Assembly: GCA_907163375.1 (NCBI GenBank)
Contig: CAJQUW010011295.1
Location: forward strand, 62,001 to 126,000
DNA: 64,000 nt
DNA from: Prostheceraeus crozeri
Lineage: Eukaryota > Platyhelminthes > Polycladida > Euryleptidae
Direction of reading: 5' to 3'
The notes below the pieces were generated by a model. It did no database searches. It saw nothing but the letters and a program-made list of their open reading frames with translations, and was not told the DNA's origin. The stretch's first letter is position 1. Each line of letters starts with the position of its first letter. The translations under genes were made by a program, and so were the position numbers. This document shows, in pieces, positions 1 to 11,615 of the stretch.

Positions 1-315
1 GTTTTCTGGTAGGATCCGGTTGCATAAAATCGCAACGTGATAAGTAGTTGATGGATGGCAGAAACAGGTCTGTTTCTTCTGGATGATGGCCGCAATTGAA
101 CTTCGATAAGGCTCAAAATGTGGTTTACCCCTTCTTTAGAGAACCGATATCGCTGTCGAAATTCAGCATCGCTGTAAGCACCGAACGGATCCAGTCTTTT
201 CCGGTATACGGCCCTTCGTCGTCGATAAGAAAATCGTTGAGACCCTGCCTCTTCAAATATTGCGATATCATTGAAGCGTGCAATGCCAGTTGTCATCTTT
301 TCCAACAAACAAAGC
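1..315 (-). pseudogene. PIF/Harbinger (HARBI1-like) transposase, N-terminal part, cut by window edge
   Basis: Read on the minus strand, this stretch encodes a segment with the order RRAVYRKRLDPF, then FRQRYRFSKEGV, then RNRPVSAIHQLLITLRFYAT. That order is characteristic of the N-terminal region of HARBI1-type nucleases (PIF/Harbinger superfamily): a basic start, an FxxRYRxSKE helix and a QLLxxLRFxATGSxQ helix. The matching frame changes near its start and no clean ATG-to-window-edge frame is visible, so it is probably a decayed copy. The catalytic DDE part would lie to the left of the window. The terminal repeats at 380-560 fit the end of the same element. Family assignment is by pattern recognition. 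No alignment was run. Confidence 0.7.
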
Positions 316-379
316 CCTCCGTCATCTTTTAAACCGGCTGTTGCACAGGAATAAAAACAACGGATTAAATCAGCGAGTT

Positions 380-560
380 AGTCTCACTCATTCCCTACTC
401 TCCATTGGTGCAATGAAAATTATTATTCTAAGAATAAATTTATTTAGAGATTAACTTTAATCTCGGAATAAGGCTTATTCCTCGTTGGTGCAATGCAAGT
501 AAGTTATTCCTTGTGTTATTCCAGGAATAAGACTTATTCCACGATGGTGCAATCGACCCT
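380..560. repeat. Terminal/subterminal repeats of the Harbinger element
   Basis: Three copies of a TGGTGCAAT motif lie about 407, 485 and 543. They are interleaved with short palindromes of the type GGAATAAG-n-CTTATTCC. Reading outward on the minus strand, the right edge begins AGGGTCGATTGCACC, which resembles Harbinger terminal repeats (GG...ATTGCACC). The element probably ends near 560. The opposite terminus lies outside the window, so the target duplication cannot be checked. Confidence 0.5.
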
Positions 561-595
561 AGTGGTCTGTTCTGTGTCGTTGCATGTTCACCTGC

Positions 596-1195
596 AATAA
601 CTTAGCAGTCTTTTACTCGCCACATCTGCTATCTTCTCATTACCTGCCAATCGATTTCTGACTTGTTACCACCGCTACTGAATGTTATTTTGTGAAAGAG
701 TCTCTTCTGAAAATAGGTTTGCGTGATGGCAAGTCCATTCCTTGATGGGCCATGTACCCACTCTCTACCATCTGTGTTTCTTTCTCCGAAACCATACTTG
801 CCGACACAGTCTTCCTCCCTCTGCTGCTGTTGTCCTACTGTATATGTGCATTGAATTCTCCAGCCATGCGCAAAACTTCGTCCTCTCCCACTTGCTGTGC
901 TATTTCTTCGACCTTTCCTCTGAATTCTTTATTTCCCTTTGGCTTCTTCCGACGAGCTGCCATCCAAGGTTAAAGAGGCCCATCTCCCCTACTGGTTTTC
1001 TGTCTGAGTCTCCTTCTCGCAACCTTTGCTTGGCGAAGCATGACCTGCAAGGTAGCAGGTGGTTTGGAGTCAGAGTTTTTCTTCCTTTCTCCTGTGCGCT
1101 GGCTGGGCTGAGGACCACAGGTAGACCGTCACATTTTTGAAGGACCATTTCTACCAGTAAGGGCATATCCGTCGCCACCGGGCCGTATACTGGGG
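596..1195 (-). pseudogene. RTE-type retrotransposon relic, endonuclease region
   Basis: Translated on the minus strand in shifting frames, this stretch gives GEFNAHI, then KYGFGERNTDGRE, then TYFQKRL, then FSSGGNKSEIDW. These are hallmarks of the apurinic-type endonuclease domain of RTE/BovB-like LINEs, in which GDFNAHIG carries a catalytic Asp and the NKSEIDW block follows it. Here the GDFN aspartate reads as Glu, and several stops and frameshifts are present, so the copy is dead. It ends abruptly at about 1195, where a piece of a different repeat begins. The minus ORF at 900-1235 is partly this coding frame. The relic at 45296-46045 is the 3' end of a similar LINE type. Confidence 0.65.
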
Positions 1196-1335
1196 TAAAA
1201 TATTTTTTTGGACCGCAGGAGCTCAATCTTCGCAAAATTGTGAATCTTTTGATGTAAAAAATTTCACTGTATGCTGGTTTTTTTAATCGACTCTCTACTT
1301 TCTAGTACTATATACTTATTATACTTATTCTATGG
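1196..1335 (-). repeat. Solo end of the 800 bp TA-flanked element
   Basis: The sequence from the TTTTTTTGGACC block to the TATACTTATT block matches, with substitutions, the last ~130 bp of the copy ending at 52358. Shared landmarks in order are GGACC-C-GGAG, CTGAATCTTTTGAT-like, TTTCACTGTATGC and TATATACTTATT. The outermost GGTAGAGTG terminal repeat is degraded here. It abuts the RTE relic directly on its left. Confidence 0.5.
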
Positions 1336-4300
1336 CTTTAGCAAGTTAATGAAATTTCGACGGGCGATCATTAAATATCACTTTCAGCACACTACTGACA
1401 AATCACCTAACTTAGTGCGTCTAAAATAATTAATAAATGCTGCTTTTTGTAAATACAATGTAAATAGAATAGTTCACATAACAGTAATAATTATTCTATG
1501 ACTTGTCCCTTCGATGAATTCTTTTTGTGCCATTCAGTATATAGCAGTGTTTCTGATTTCAGATGAAATGATACTTTGCTACATCAGATATCAAGATATC
1601 ACATCAGATGGTGAGATCACGGGGATCGTTGTGTGAAGGCTCATTCGTCGTCTGATGTTAAAGCATTGAACTACGATATGGCAGCCTGCATACTGTGGCT
1701 CAATCACAAATGCCCTGAACACACTTAGCCGTTATCCTCTGTTACTTATAACAAAATTTGTGCATTGAATGTACTTTGTGTTAGAGCTGCACATTATACA
1801 GCACTGCATTGTTACTAAGCAAGCAGGTTTGTATATTTATGGGCATCTCTTTGCCTTAAAATTCAGTGACTTTAGGAAGTGGATATGTATGACAGGTCAT
1901 TATGGCACTAATTGCACCAAGCTAAAATATTTTGTCATGAAAACTTGTACTTCTTCTTGTATATCGTCTATTACCCTTGTTCAAACCATTGAAAAGAAGC
2001 GCTTTTGAGTTTTGACATTGCCAGTACGTTTATTCATTTCGCAATGCTGGTATTAGATAATCAAAATTATTATTACAAAATGCTCATTTTCATCAAACTC
2101 CGTCAATTACGTTAAAATAAGTATTCTACCTGCTAATTCGGCCGAGAATAAGATGGTTAGAGATGGCAATTAGATGTCGGCATACAATCAATTACTATAT
2201 ACTTCATAGCGCCGAGTCATTACATCAATTAGGATGGAGAAATTGTCATCATATGTAGTTTTGTATTTCTTGATTTATCAGCTTGTTGTCAGAAGCTTGT
2301 CGGTTGCAGGTTAATTAGTTTGAAAATACAAATGTCCTTTGTGAGTTTCCTCTATTGATCACCTTACATACTACGAAGGATGATAAAACATACATCTAAG
2401 ACAGCATCTGATCACATTCATCGTAAATTGAATCATTAAGGTTAGGAAAAAGAGCAAGTTGATTAATTATTGAGATGTGAACCAAGTCTTGATGATAATG
2501 AAGACGCTTGCATTAAATTACGATATATGATCAAAGGTTAACTGCAGCAAGCTATCTGAGAAAGGAGATGTTTACGATTCAACGTTTTGTAGCTATGAAC
2601 CGTGTAGAAAGACAGGATATATTAGTTATCGATAAAAAGATAGATTCCTAATGATGTCGATACGGAAATAAAAAGGAGAATGATGAATGCATTTGCCTGT
2701 CATGTGATTCCAACAAAATAAAAGATACGTAACATATATTGCTGAATTTCCCTGTTAAAGCATACAGTAAGAAAAAACGCTCGTGTCACTTTGTTCGAAA
2801 TGCATTAAAGACACAGCAAATAAAAATGCTATCGGTTTGCAATCTATAGTGATGCAAATAAACGCACAATACGCGTATTGTACGGTTGTCCATAAAGTCA
2901 AGAAACAAACAGCAGTGACATCGACTGAGTATAGACATGAAGTGATAAATTTTTTCTTATTCAGCTATATGAAAATCGCTAAGTGAAAAACGTGAAGGAC
3001 CGGGGAGTTCGAGATTCTGTCACTAACAGCCTCCAAATGTCTTGCTCTATTCCAGGGGAGTCCATGACAGGGTTGGAACCGGCCGGGGACGGGCCAGTGG
3101 CCGGCTTATTAAAAAACCGGCCTGTCGGCTGGGATTCCTTAATTGGTTGCTCAAGACTTTAATCGACATAGAAAGTTTGGTCAACCTATGCCGTTATACA
3201 CTATTCAATTTCCACATAGTATGCATGAAATGAATGAATGGTGGGCCTACCGGTGATCCGGACAAGCAACCTATTGTCATACAATATTATACAACGCAAT
3301 TATTCATACTTTGATAACATGTCACGCGAAATGACACATTTTCCAATCTACATGTATAAAATGAGGCCTATTTACTAATCTACATGTTAAAAGCCTACAC
3401 TATAGATTGAGATAATGTTAACTGTATTATCGAAGTCCATCATATAAAAGTAACTTAAAAACAGGGAATCAAAATGATGACCCAAACGGATATAGAAAAG
3501 ATACAATAATAACAATAATAATTCGCATATCTATACCGCCTGCACAAGAAAGTTCTGAGCAGTCAACAATTACAAGTTCTAATATAGTAGAAAGTTTTTC
3601 TAAATATAAAAAAGTTCTGAGATGAAAAATCAAATTACTGACTGATTCGCGTATTCTCGCATCAACTAGAGCAATCAATAGTAAAAACAATTGGCAACAA
3701 CTAGGGCAATCAACACACCTATACAGTTGGTAGAGAGGCTACTAGCTCCATTAACGCAATATGCCATGTAAAGGCCAAGGGACATGTGGATTAGCTATCA
3801 TTAAACCTTGACTGAAAAACCAGACTTTCGCAAAGGTAAACTGATACCCAGAAGGATCTCGAGCATTCACTAGCTTAGTTCAGCAGCACAAAATGAGGAT
3901 TAGTTCATCTCTATGTGACATCTGTCTACTCCGTATGTCTCATTATTATAATCTTCATTTGCGCAAACCTCTATTTCGTCTGGAGGATTTATTGTGAGAA
4001 AATGCCCTAAAATGTCTGTTCACCAAAGATGGACCCGAATTTTCAATGAAAACTACACAACATAGATGTTAATCAGCTTAATTCAATTCATTTCAATCGG
4101 GCTTAAATGAAGAGAAGTTGTGATTTTGTGCAGTACTCAATGTGTGGGGATATGTCTTCATGTTTACATTTTATGGGGTTCTATCTCCTCTCTTCACCCG
4201 CGTTACTCCGATACTGTCTCTATTTATTGACAGCCACTACTGGCGGTGCGTCATATCTCTGAGCACGTGTTTCTGTTTTGTATACTGCAAGGTAGGGGAT

Positions 4301-4507
4301 CCGTGCACTAAGGTATACGATGGAAGCGCTTGGGAATCTTGAGCTGAGCAGTCATTTCAACATACTCGTATGCATCCTATCCTTCATGCAGTAAAGCCTT
4401 TCCATTTACCGCACAAAGACTCTTCAAACAGGCCTAACTTTGGATTCCAGGGCACACTCTTAATGCACTCTTAAGAACTTCTTGGGGAGCCATTGGTTTA
4501 CCGGGCC
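1336..4507. other. Intergenic, no supported gene
   Basis: AT-rich DNA with only short shadow reading frames. The one compositional oddity is a GC-rich palindromic patch near 3070-3130 containing CCGGCC and GGCCGG words around a TTATTAAAAAACCGG spacer, which may be a small repeat end. I see no splice-bounded exon or RNA gene. Confidence 0.4.
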
Positions 4508-4823
4508 AGGGATGCGGAGTGGGAGTCCCGGAGTCCTATCAAATGATAGGACTCCGGACTCCGACCCATAACTAAACCCGAAATGTAATACAAACAAAGG
4601 AGGCGAGGAGCCAAGTAGCATCTAACTTAAAGCGGAATTTGATAAACTTTCATCGAAAATGATTGATAATTGAAGCAGCAATGATCACTGAAGATAGGTT
4701 CAGGTAAGCCTATAATGATCTATGATGTAGGTTACTACTTATTTTCAAAAAACTAGGCTTTACATACTTGCGACCCGGAGTCAGAGTCGGAGTCCTATCA
4801 AAATGATAAGACTCCGCATCCCT
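4508..4823. mobile_element. hAT-like MITE with GGAGTC-rich ends, short copy
   Basis: The left end starts AGGGATGCGGAGT and the right end is its exact complement, ACTCCGCATCCCT. Inside the ends are palindromic runs of GGAGTCCTATCA/TGATAGGACTCC. A TTTACC-containing word lies on both sides (4491-4498 region and 4824-4831). A CAGGG-type terminus with a roughly 8 bp duplication fits the hAT superfamily. The middle matches the longer copy at 14539-15273 but lacks its central ~400 bp. No transposase is encoded. Confidence 0.7.
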
Positions 4824-5922
4824 GGTTTACCCACAGGAGAATTGCTATATTATGTCAGTTACTGCTTCGATTTCTGGAGAGATAAGATAATTTATTAGGA
4901 TGTGATCAAATGGAGACACGAGAGGTTGTTTTTTACCTGCAGTATATGACTTATGAGATTTCCTAGTTGATGAAAGATTTCGAAGTAATTGTGATTTGTT
5001 GTCAGAAACTCAATAGATATTTACAGGTATGTCTGCTACTTTCCGCATTGTCTTTGCAATAGAGAATTCTGAGATAGATTTAATTACAATGATGAAATCA
5101 TCCGCATTGTCATTATAATTTCCTGACAGATGACATTGAGTTGTGCAATATCCGCATTGGGTTGTGCAAAGTGGATGAGAAGTCAAAGACGTGAGATAGG
5201 ATTATAGGAAGTGCTGCCAAATGCGAAGTTTCTGAAGAGTACTTCTACAAGCAATGAAATTTATTACGAAAACATCACACAAAATTCAAAATCAGAGCAC
5301 GTTGACCTTAAGCTTCGTCATAGATATATGAAATTGCTTTTCTTTCACGCTGCAATATTGGTGAGCTTGCGACTCAAATTTTGAGCGTTTATAAACCCAA
5401 ATACGACATTTCAGACATCCCAAATATTCTCATTCCAGACCCAATGCAACAATTCCTAATCAACTGCGACATCTGACATGTGATCTGAATTGAACTGTGG
5501 ATCATAGCAATAGATTAGTCAATGATCATATAGATCACACAGATGTGAAAAACTCGTACTCGTGGTCGTGCGAGAAAAAGTGAACCTGCTGTTCGCGTGA
5601 TTGCTGGTCGTCGTGGCCAACTTGTATCCCGTGAGTACATGGTTGTTGATCAAGTTGCCAACCTACTCATCCATCCTTAACCTTGCTTAGAGCACCTTTG
5701 ATTAAATTCCTCTAAAATTCTTCGATCGCTGCGATTTCTCCAATTTCGAGCAATTCTGATAATTTCAGTTAATTGTCAGTTCGTCAGATTCATATCTTTG
5801 TTTAAAAGTTATCAGGGCAAACGAAAAGGAGCTCATCACCTTCGCCAGATTTATCAAAGAAAGCAATGCGATGTCTGATGACCGCATGCACTCGCCCAAA
5901 GGTAGAACCAGTTTGTCAGCCA
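4824..5922. other. Intergenic, no supported gene
   Basis: No reading frame with coding character and no recognised repeat. Short words such as TCCGCATTG recur at about 5043, 5101 and 5149, but without a regular period. Confidence 0.35.
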
Positions 5923-6047
5923 GGTATGAACACGACTGACCAGCACCGAGCCGTGAAAAACGGTATGAGCATAAGTGACCAGTGACGGAGAGCACAATCG
6001 GTATGAGCATGACTGACCGGTACCAGACCAGTACAACCGGTATGAAC
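5923..6047. repeat. 39 bp minisatellite, about 3.2 units
   Basis: The word GGTATGA begins at 5923, 5962, 6000 and 6039, giving periods of 39, 38 and 39 bp. Each full unit continues with a TGACC block and a CC-rich spacer. Because 39 is a multiple of three, the minus strand shows a repetitive open frame across it. I regard that frame as a by-product of the repeat. Confidence 0.75.
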
Positions 6048-6521
6048 AAAAGCATATTGCAATGGACCGGTGTATACAAGAATACTAAAATAGGGATGTT
6101 TCTCTTGCATGAGTACGAGAGAAATGCATGAGTGAGTCGAACCGAATTAAGCGGATTCTTATATAGAATATGGACCCTAGTCGAATCCTTGACATAGGTG
6201 ATATCGTGGCATGTGTCTAATAGAAATCTGCTAAAGTGCTTAAGCCTACGAGAGCAAGTACAACATCCTTTGCTGGTCAGACATGCACATCATAGTGTTG
6301 GGTCTCAGTTGAGAAAAAACAGCCATCGATTGGTCGTGGGGGTTACATTTGTTGAGAGTTGACTAATTTATCAATGGTGAAATTGCTTACTTTAATTGCT
6401 TACTTGTAATGAGTAGCGCCTGCTCAATACCTGATGCAGGATTAAGTGGTTGCAGAACACAATCCGTCATCCACGTGCCTACGCTTAGGCAGTGTCTTCC
6501 TGGCTAATTCGCGCTCTCCAA

Positions 6522-6605
6522 AGATGGTCCGATGGCTTTGAGGTTAGAGGGTCTGCTTTCATGTCGTAGGGCTCCAACGTCACTGGTTCGAACCTACCCA
6601 TGACT
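6522..6605 (+). repeat. tRNA-derived SINE head (pol III A and B boxes)
   Basis: An A-box-like GATGGCTTTGAGGTTAGAGG is followed about 45 bp later by a good B box, GGTTCGAACC, on the plus strand. A full tRNA cloverleaf does not form convincingly, so this is better read as the head of a SINE than as a tRNA gene. Its tail is not delimited. Confidence 0.5.
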
Positions 6606-8222
6606 GATGAGGCCCACAGAAGGAAACATGCTCGTGGTGGTTTCATCTGCTGAGATTTGATAAATAGAGTTGTCATAGTATGGCAAGAGTCCTACATATT
6701 TTTTAATCGGCATCACCGGTACCGGTCAGTCAGTACGATTGGCACCAGCATGTTCCGGTGTGGAATTTCTCATATCGGTTCCACCTCTGCGGTCGGCCAT
6801 GGTCTCTACTGGATTGTAGACAGTGAGTTTCAGTTTATTAACTCGTCTTCTTGGAAAATGAGGAGAGGATGAGTAGACAGATTACTACCACTTCGGAGGG
6901 TGGAGCCTCTGGATCCCGATTCCGAAACCCTGGTAGGTGCCACAGCAATTTTGTCACACGTGTGAATCATTTGTTGAGTTATGTATGAGATGTGGCAATT
7001 TTGGTGTTCCTCTCCCTTTTAGATTATTGGAACAAAAGTCATTTCCTCTAAACATTGATAGACAAAAAGGACTTCAAAGGCATCCTCAATCCAGATTTGC
7101 ATCATAAATCATTTCAATACGGAACGTCACTCAAAGTACAGAGAAACTCTGAGCTTTAGAATTCCGTCTTTTGCTTGAAAGGAGGACTTATCATCTGAGA
7201 TGAAATCCTCTTTTCTTCTTATCTCCCAGCAGTCATTCTCCTGCGGTAAGCAGAGAAAACGAAGAATTTTGCTAGATTTCTGTAAACAAAGGACGTTTGT
7301 CATGTCCTGACATTTCCTGACACGGTGAAGTAAATGTAGGATGGTAGAATCAATTACTATTATCTCTGTTTAAAAAATACTGACGTGTGATAGAGACAAG
7401 GCAGCGTTACCATGACGAATTTGTCGAAAAAAACGTGATTCTATTAGTTCTATGGGCATTTTGCAGAATTAGAGATTTTTATGACATGTTTTAGTTGGGA
7501 AACCAAGTGCGGAGGATGGGAATTATTTTATATGTTTTGATGAAGTATGAAATTACATATTTGATAAAAAAAATTAATGTAATCATATACACATGTTTAT
7601 GCTTTTTTAAAGCCTGTAAAATACATGTAATTGCCATGTTCTGTACTTGGTCTCCAAACTAAAGCGCATGAGAAAATGAATTGCCAAGACCTCTTCAATA
7701 ATGCTTTAAATGTTTCATGTTCTTCACATTTTTAAGCTATTAGTTTATTATTTAGTTAATAATAAAAACGGACCACCCAACTTATGTCAAAATTCAATCA
7801 ACTCTCATTCCTTCCAGTCGTGTCGCAGATCAGCATAAATCATTCGAGAGCTTGAATTCTCTAATTTCTAATGAGCTAGAAGTTTACTTTGTAGGCTATC
7901 CAATATTTTGCTTGATGAGCAGTGGTCAAAATATGAAAATCGGTCAATTTACAAATAGTAATTTTTCAATGAGAAAACATGTGAGTATGATAATGAATCA
8001 GTCACAGGGCGAACGAGCATTTTCTGAGCTATCAATTGATTTTTTGCACATTGAAATCGGTGTACAAGGAAAGACAATGGGATATAGTAAATTTATCATA
8101 TAATCGTGACATTATCGGCTGAACATGTTATACTTCAAGTATTTTCGCTTTTCATCAAAACTTTTTATCTTCAGAATCCTTGCGATGCTAGGAGTGAGAA
8201 TATGTAAGTTCTATTCAAAATA
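6606..8222. other. Intergenic, no supported gene
   Basis: AT-rich sequence with no reading frame or repeat boundary I can defend. Confidence 0.35.
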
Positions 8223-8402
8223 CAGGGTGAGTAAAAAGTAACGCCCGATTTCAGCTACCTGATTTAATATGCAAATACTCTTATCTCTTATCTCTCTTAT
8301 CTTTTATCGCATATCCCCGGTGAAATCATGAAATTTTTGAGTGCAAAGTAAGAAGGTCTACTTTAATAAAATTTATTTTCAGAAAGATGAAAAGATTGTC
8401 TA

Positions 8403-9206
8403 CTAAAAGTGTTCAAACTGTTCGCCGTTGTGCTCGATACACAGTTCCAGTCGAGTAACAACACTTCGGCACACTTTCTCGCACATTTCAATACTAATTG
8501 TTCTCATCTGGTTGGTAATGACATCTCGAAGTTCAGGTAGTGTACGAGGCCTCCTTGAATAAACGAGATCTTTTAAAACTCCCCACATGAAAAAATCCAT
8601 GGGAGTTAAATCAGGTGATCTGGCTGGGAATTCAATAGGGCCTCGTCGTCCTATCCATTTTCCTGTGAAGTTGTTGTCTAACCATTCACGAACACGTGTA
8701 GCATAGTGCGCTGGGGCGCCATCCTGTTGGAAGTAAAATTGTTGATCTTGCACTAAAGGATGGAATTGTTCTTTTAACATGTCCAGGTAGTTACTTCCAT
8801 TCACAGCATGGTCAAAGAAGAATGGTCCGATAATTCCTCGGGAAGATATGGCTGCCCAAACAGTTACTCCTGGCAGATTTACCTCCTGCTCAATCGTCAT
8901 ATAAGGATTGTCTGTCGCCCAATACACACAATTGTGCTTGTTCTTAGTAAGTTCACGACACTTTTTTGACATATTCCTAACTCTAAAGATAATCTCCTAG
9001 TGGACTTCTGAGGGCTGCGTTGAAGACTTGCAAGCAGTTGATCGTGTTTTTCGTCTGAGGTGGCAGAGATGGGCCTTCCTGAACGATGCGCGTCTGCCAC
9101 AGAACCAGTAAGTTCAAATTTATTGACGATCGGCAGCATTTTCATTAGACAAGTAGAAAAATTACACAGCAGCTACTCGTTGCTCTGTAGTAAGTCGCAC
9201 AGCCAT
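8403..9206 (-). pseudogene. Mariner-like transposase, internally deleted
   Basis: The likely start is the ATG at 9206, beginning MAVRLTTEQR and followed soon by a stop. The N-terminal helix-turn-helix region (with DAHRSGRP and a RSPQKSTRRLS motif) continues in a second frame to about 8930. The C-terminal half (8403-8972) is intact. It carries QQDGAPAHYATRVREWL and ARSPDLTPMDFFMWG, with 36 residues between the second and third catalytic aspartates by my count. Comparison with the second element at 34261-35317 shows that the block holding the first catalytic Asp (FSDEATF type) is missing at the junction near 8940-8990. That deletion alone would prevent activity. Confidence 0.8.
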
Positions 9207-9464
9207 TATAGCAAGGCAAGGAAAAGCGACAATAAAATTTCGTTCTTAACCATATCAATTTTATAGCTGAAGAGAAAGTCTGACCGAACGCTGTTCACAT
9301 TGAAGAATCGATTGGAATACACACACGCGTGCTTGCACCTAGAGAGCCTAAAACTTGCACGCGCAGGGTCGATTTCCAATTCAACATTTGTCACTGACTC
9401 TCAAGTCAGATTACTGTGCAAAGATCGGGCATTACTTTTTACATTTACCTGATTTTTTTTCATG

Positions 9465-9799
9465 TGGGGAGTCCTCGTACACTACCTGAACTTCGAGATG
9501 TCATTACCAACCAGATGAGAACAATTAGTATTGAAATGTGCGAGAAAGTGTGCCGAAGTGTTGTTACTCGACTGGAACTGTGTATCGAGCACAACGGCGA
9601 ACAGTTTGAACACTTTTAGTAGACAATCTTTTCATCTTTCTGAAAATAAATTTTATTAAAGTAGACCTTCTTACTTTGCACTCAAAAATTTCATGATTTC
9701 ACCGGGGATATGCGATAAAAGATAAGAGAGATAAGAGATAAGAGTATTTGCATATTAAATCAGGTAGCTGAAATCGGGCGTTACTTTTTACTCACCCTG
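9465..9799 (+). repeat. Inverted copy of the transposase 3' end and terminus
   Basis: This plus-strand arm encodes the same last ~45 residues as the minus-strand transposase (RTLPELRDVITNQMRTISIE to the stop), followed by the same 3' untranslated sequence and terminus. Relative to the left arm it lacks about 30 bp just after CATGTGGGGAGT. Confidence 0.85.
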
Positions 9800-9801
9800 T
9801 A

Positions 9802-10980
9802 TAGTTAGTTCAGTAGTCCCATCTCGAATTTCTTTTAAGATTTTTTCTTATTGCCGCTCTTCGAATTTCTTATAACATCTTTCTCATTACCGCAGCGGTG
9901 AAAGAACACAGACACATGCGCTAACTGTTTGTGCCCCACTGTGCAGCTGCAGACTCAACTAGGCTACTGGATTTAATATTGATTGACTTTTCTTTCGTGG
10001 TTACAGATTCCGTCACAGCATGATTTACGGAGCATACACCTCCCCCACTCGGGTTCAGTGTGAATCAAAAACTGCTACTGTTGTCGTGGTGTAAAATAAT
10101 GCGATACCAATCGCAAAATGGAATGAAAATACAATAGAAGATGCTCTACTGTTATAAATTCAACGTGAGTGTATCATGTGGATTTCATGCAAATTGCACT
10201 TCATTCCAGTCACCGGATATACTAAAAATCAATTTGTCATATGAGGTGGATGTAGGATGGAAATCGATGCAAGCTTGTAGACTGTTTGCATAACCAGTGC
10301 CACTCAACTGCGCTTGTGATGACTGCATATGCGATGCCACATATTGAAATAGTCACTTCGTGTAGAAGTGTGAGTTGTTTATAGGGAAAAGCCTCTAAAT
10401 GTCTCTTCTATTCCTGGTATGGAGTGGGAACCAGGCATGGATTTTTGGAAATTCTCCTGCACGGGCCGCTGATTTTTATGACAATGTCCCTTGACGTATA
10501 CTTGAGATTTCTATCATACTGCGTTGTTGCACAATCGAGTTTAATTGGTTCGAGCGATACCAACAATGGATTTACTGACCAGCGTGTTCTGCATGGAACA
10601 ATTAACGAAAAACAATTTTAAGTTCTGCATTAGTCTTGCAGTATTTTAATGGAGGAGTATCTAACTGTCTAATTGAGTCATCACAGTGGTTTGAAAAGTA
10701 GGCTCAGTTTTGGATGATTCGAATTATACGTGTCTCATTTAGTTGGTGGCTATGCACAGTGTCACATCAGCTAATGAATGCTCAATTCATTAAGCATGTC
10801 TTAATTCGAAACAGGATAATATTTTGAGTGATTCTTGAAATATGATAATTTGTTACTCATGGATGATTTGCAACTGCGCTGAAATGGTTGATAACTTAAA
10901 TTATCTTCGCTCCTGAACCGAAAGTAAAAATTGTAACCCGCTTCCAACTCTGGGCAGCTCATCAGTTAGGGCACTATAAA
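9802..10980. other. Intergenic, no supported gene
   Basis: No coding or RNA feature recognised. TTTCTTAT-type words recur just after the mariner element but do not form a clear repeat. Confidence 0.35.
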
Positions 10981-11033
10981 CGTATAATTCAGATTTCTAT
11001 GGAACAGATCTCTTGCAACTATCTACAGAAAAA
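10981..11033 (+). repeat. 53 bp direct repeat, copy 1
   Basis: The 53 bp starting CGTATAATTCAGATTTCTAT and ending ATCTACAGAAAAA recur without a mismatch at 11563-11615, in the same orientation and 582 bp apart. ACTAT precedes both copies. I do not recognise the interval between them. Confidence 0.85.
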
Positions 11034-11562
11034 GAGAGAATAATGAGTAAATTAATCGCCATTACTCATTAACATGTTTGGTAGTGTCCAGCAACTCAGA
11101 AAATCATGATGGGTTGATTGCATATTTGCTTTTCTTTGAACAGGAGCTCATTATGTAGTATTTTCTTCAATTTTTGATTTTCATGTAAATTTTAGACACC
11201 AGGGAAAAAGATATCTATCCAAAAAACGGCAAATACAAACAAAGCTTTTGATGAATCCTGAATTCAGGGATCATTTGTAAGATTGTCGCAAAATTCCAGA
11301 TCTCTTCTGTGTTTTCATGGATTGATGGATTGATTTAAATCACACGCTACGATCAGGGGCAAGATGCCTTTTTGACAGAAGTTCAAAATTCAAATTTTTA
11401 GCAATGATAAAATTATCATATCGCTTAGATATTTTACAGAAAGTTAGCTCATATCAACCTACGTTTATGCTTAAAATTTCAAACAATTCGGTTCATTGTA
11501 CACTTAGCTACAGGCGATCGCGCTTAGGGGGTGCGTCTTGCCCCACCCTACCCTACTATGAG

Positions 11563-11615
11563 CGTATAATTCAGATTTCTATGGAACAGATCTCTTGCAA
11601 CTATCTACAGAAAAA
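11563..11615 (+). repeat. 53 bp direct repeat, copy 2
   Basis: Identical over 53 bp to 10981-11033. It is preceded by a GC-richer patch (GGCGATCGCGCTTAGGGGG, about 11513-11531) unlike the surrounding AT-rich DNA. Confidence 0.85.

Larger units (their letters stand above)
8223..9799 (-). mobile_element. Tc1/mariner-superfamily element with duplicated inverted end
   Basis: The termini are CAGGGTGAGTAAAAAGTAAC and its exact complement, each flanked by TA (8221-8222 and 9800-9801), the standard target of this superfamily. The two ends are far longer inverted repeats than usual. About 330-360 bp at the left (8223-8590) recurs inverted at the right (9465-9799), including the last ~45 codons of the transposase. 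A degraded ordinary terminus (ATCGGGCATTACTTTTTAC) sits internally at about 9425-9445, just before the extra arm. The structure looks like one element with the inverted 3' end of a second element attached at its 5' side. Confidence 0.85.

Noticed and set aside
742-1140. 132-codon plus-strand open frame
   Set aside because: It is antisense to the RTE endonuclease relic, whose conserved motifs lie on the minus strand.
6522-6605. A tRNA gene on the plus strand
   Set aside because: It has a good B box, but the acceptor and anticodon stems do not form; treated as a SINE head.
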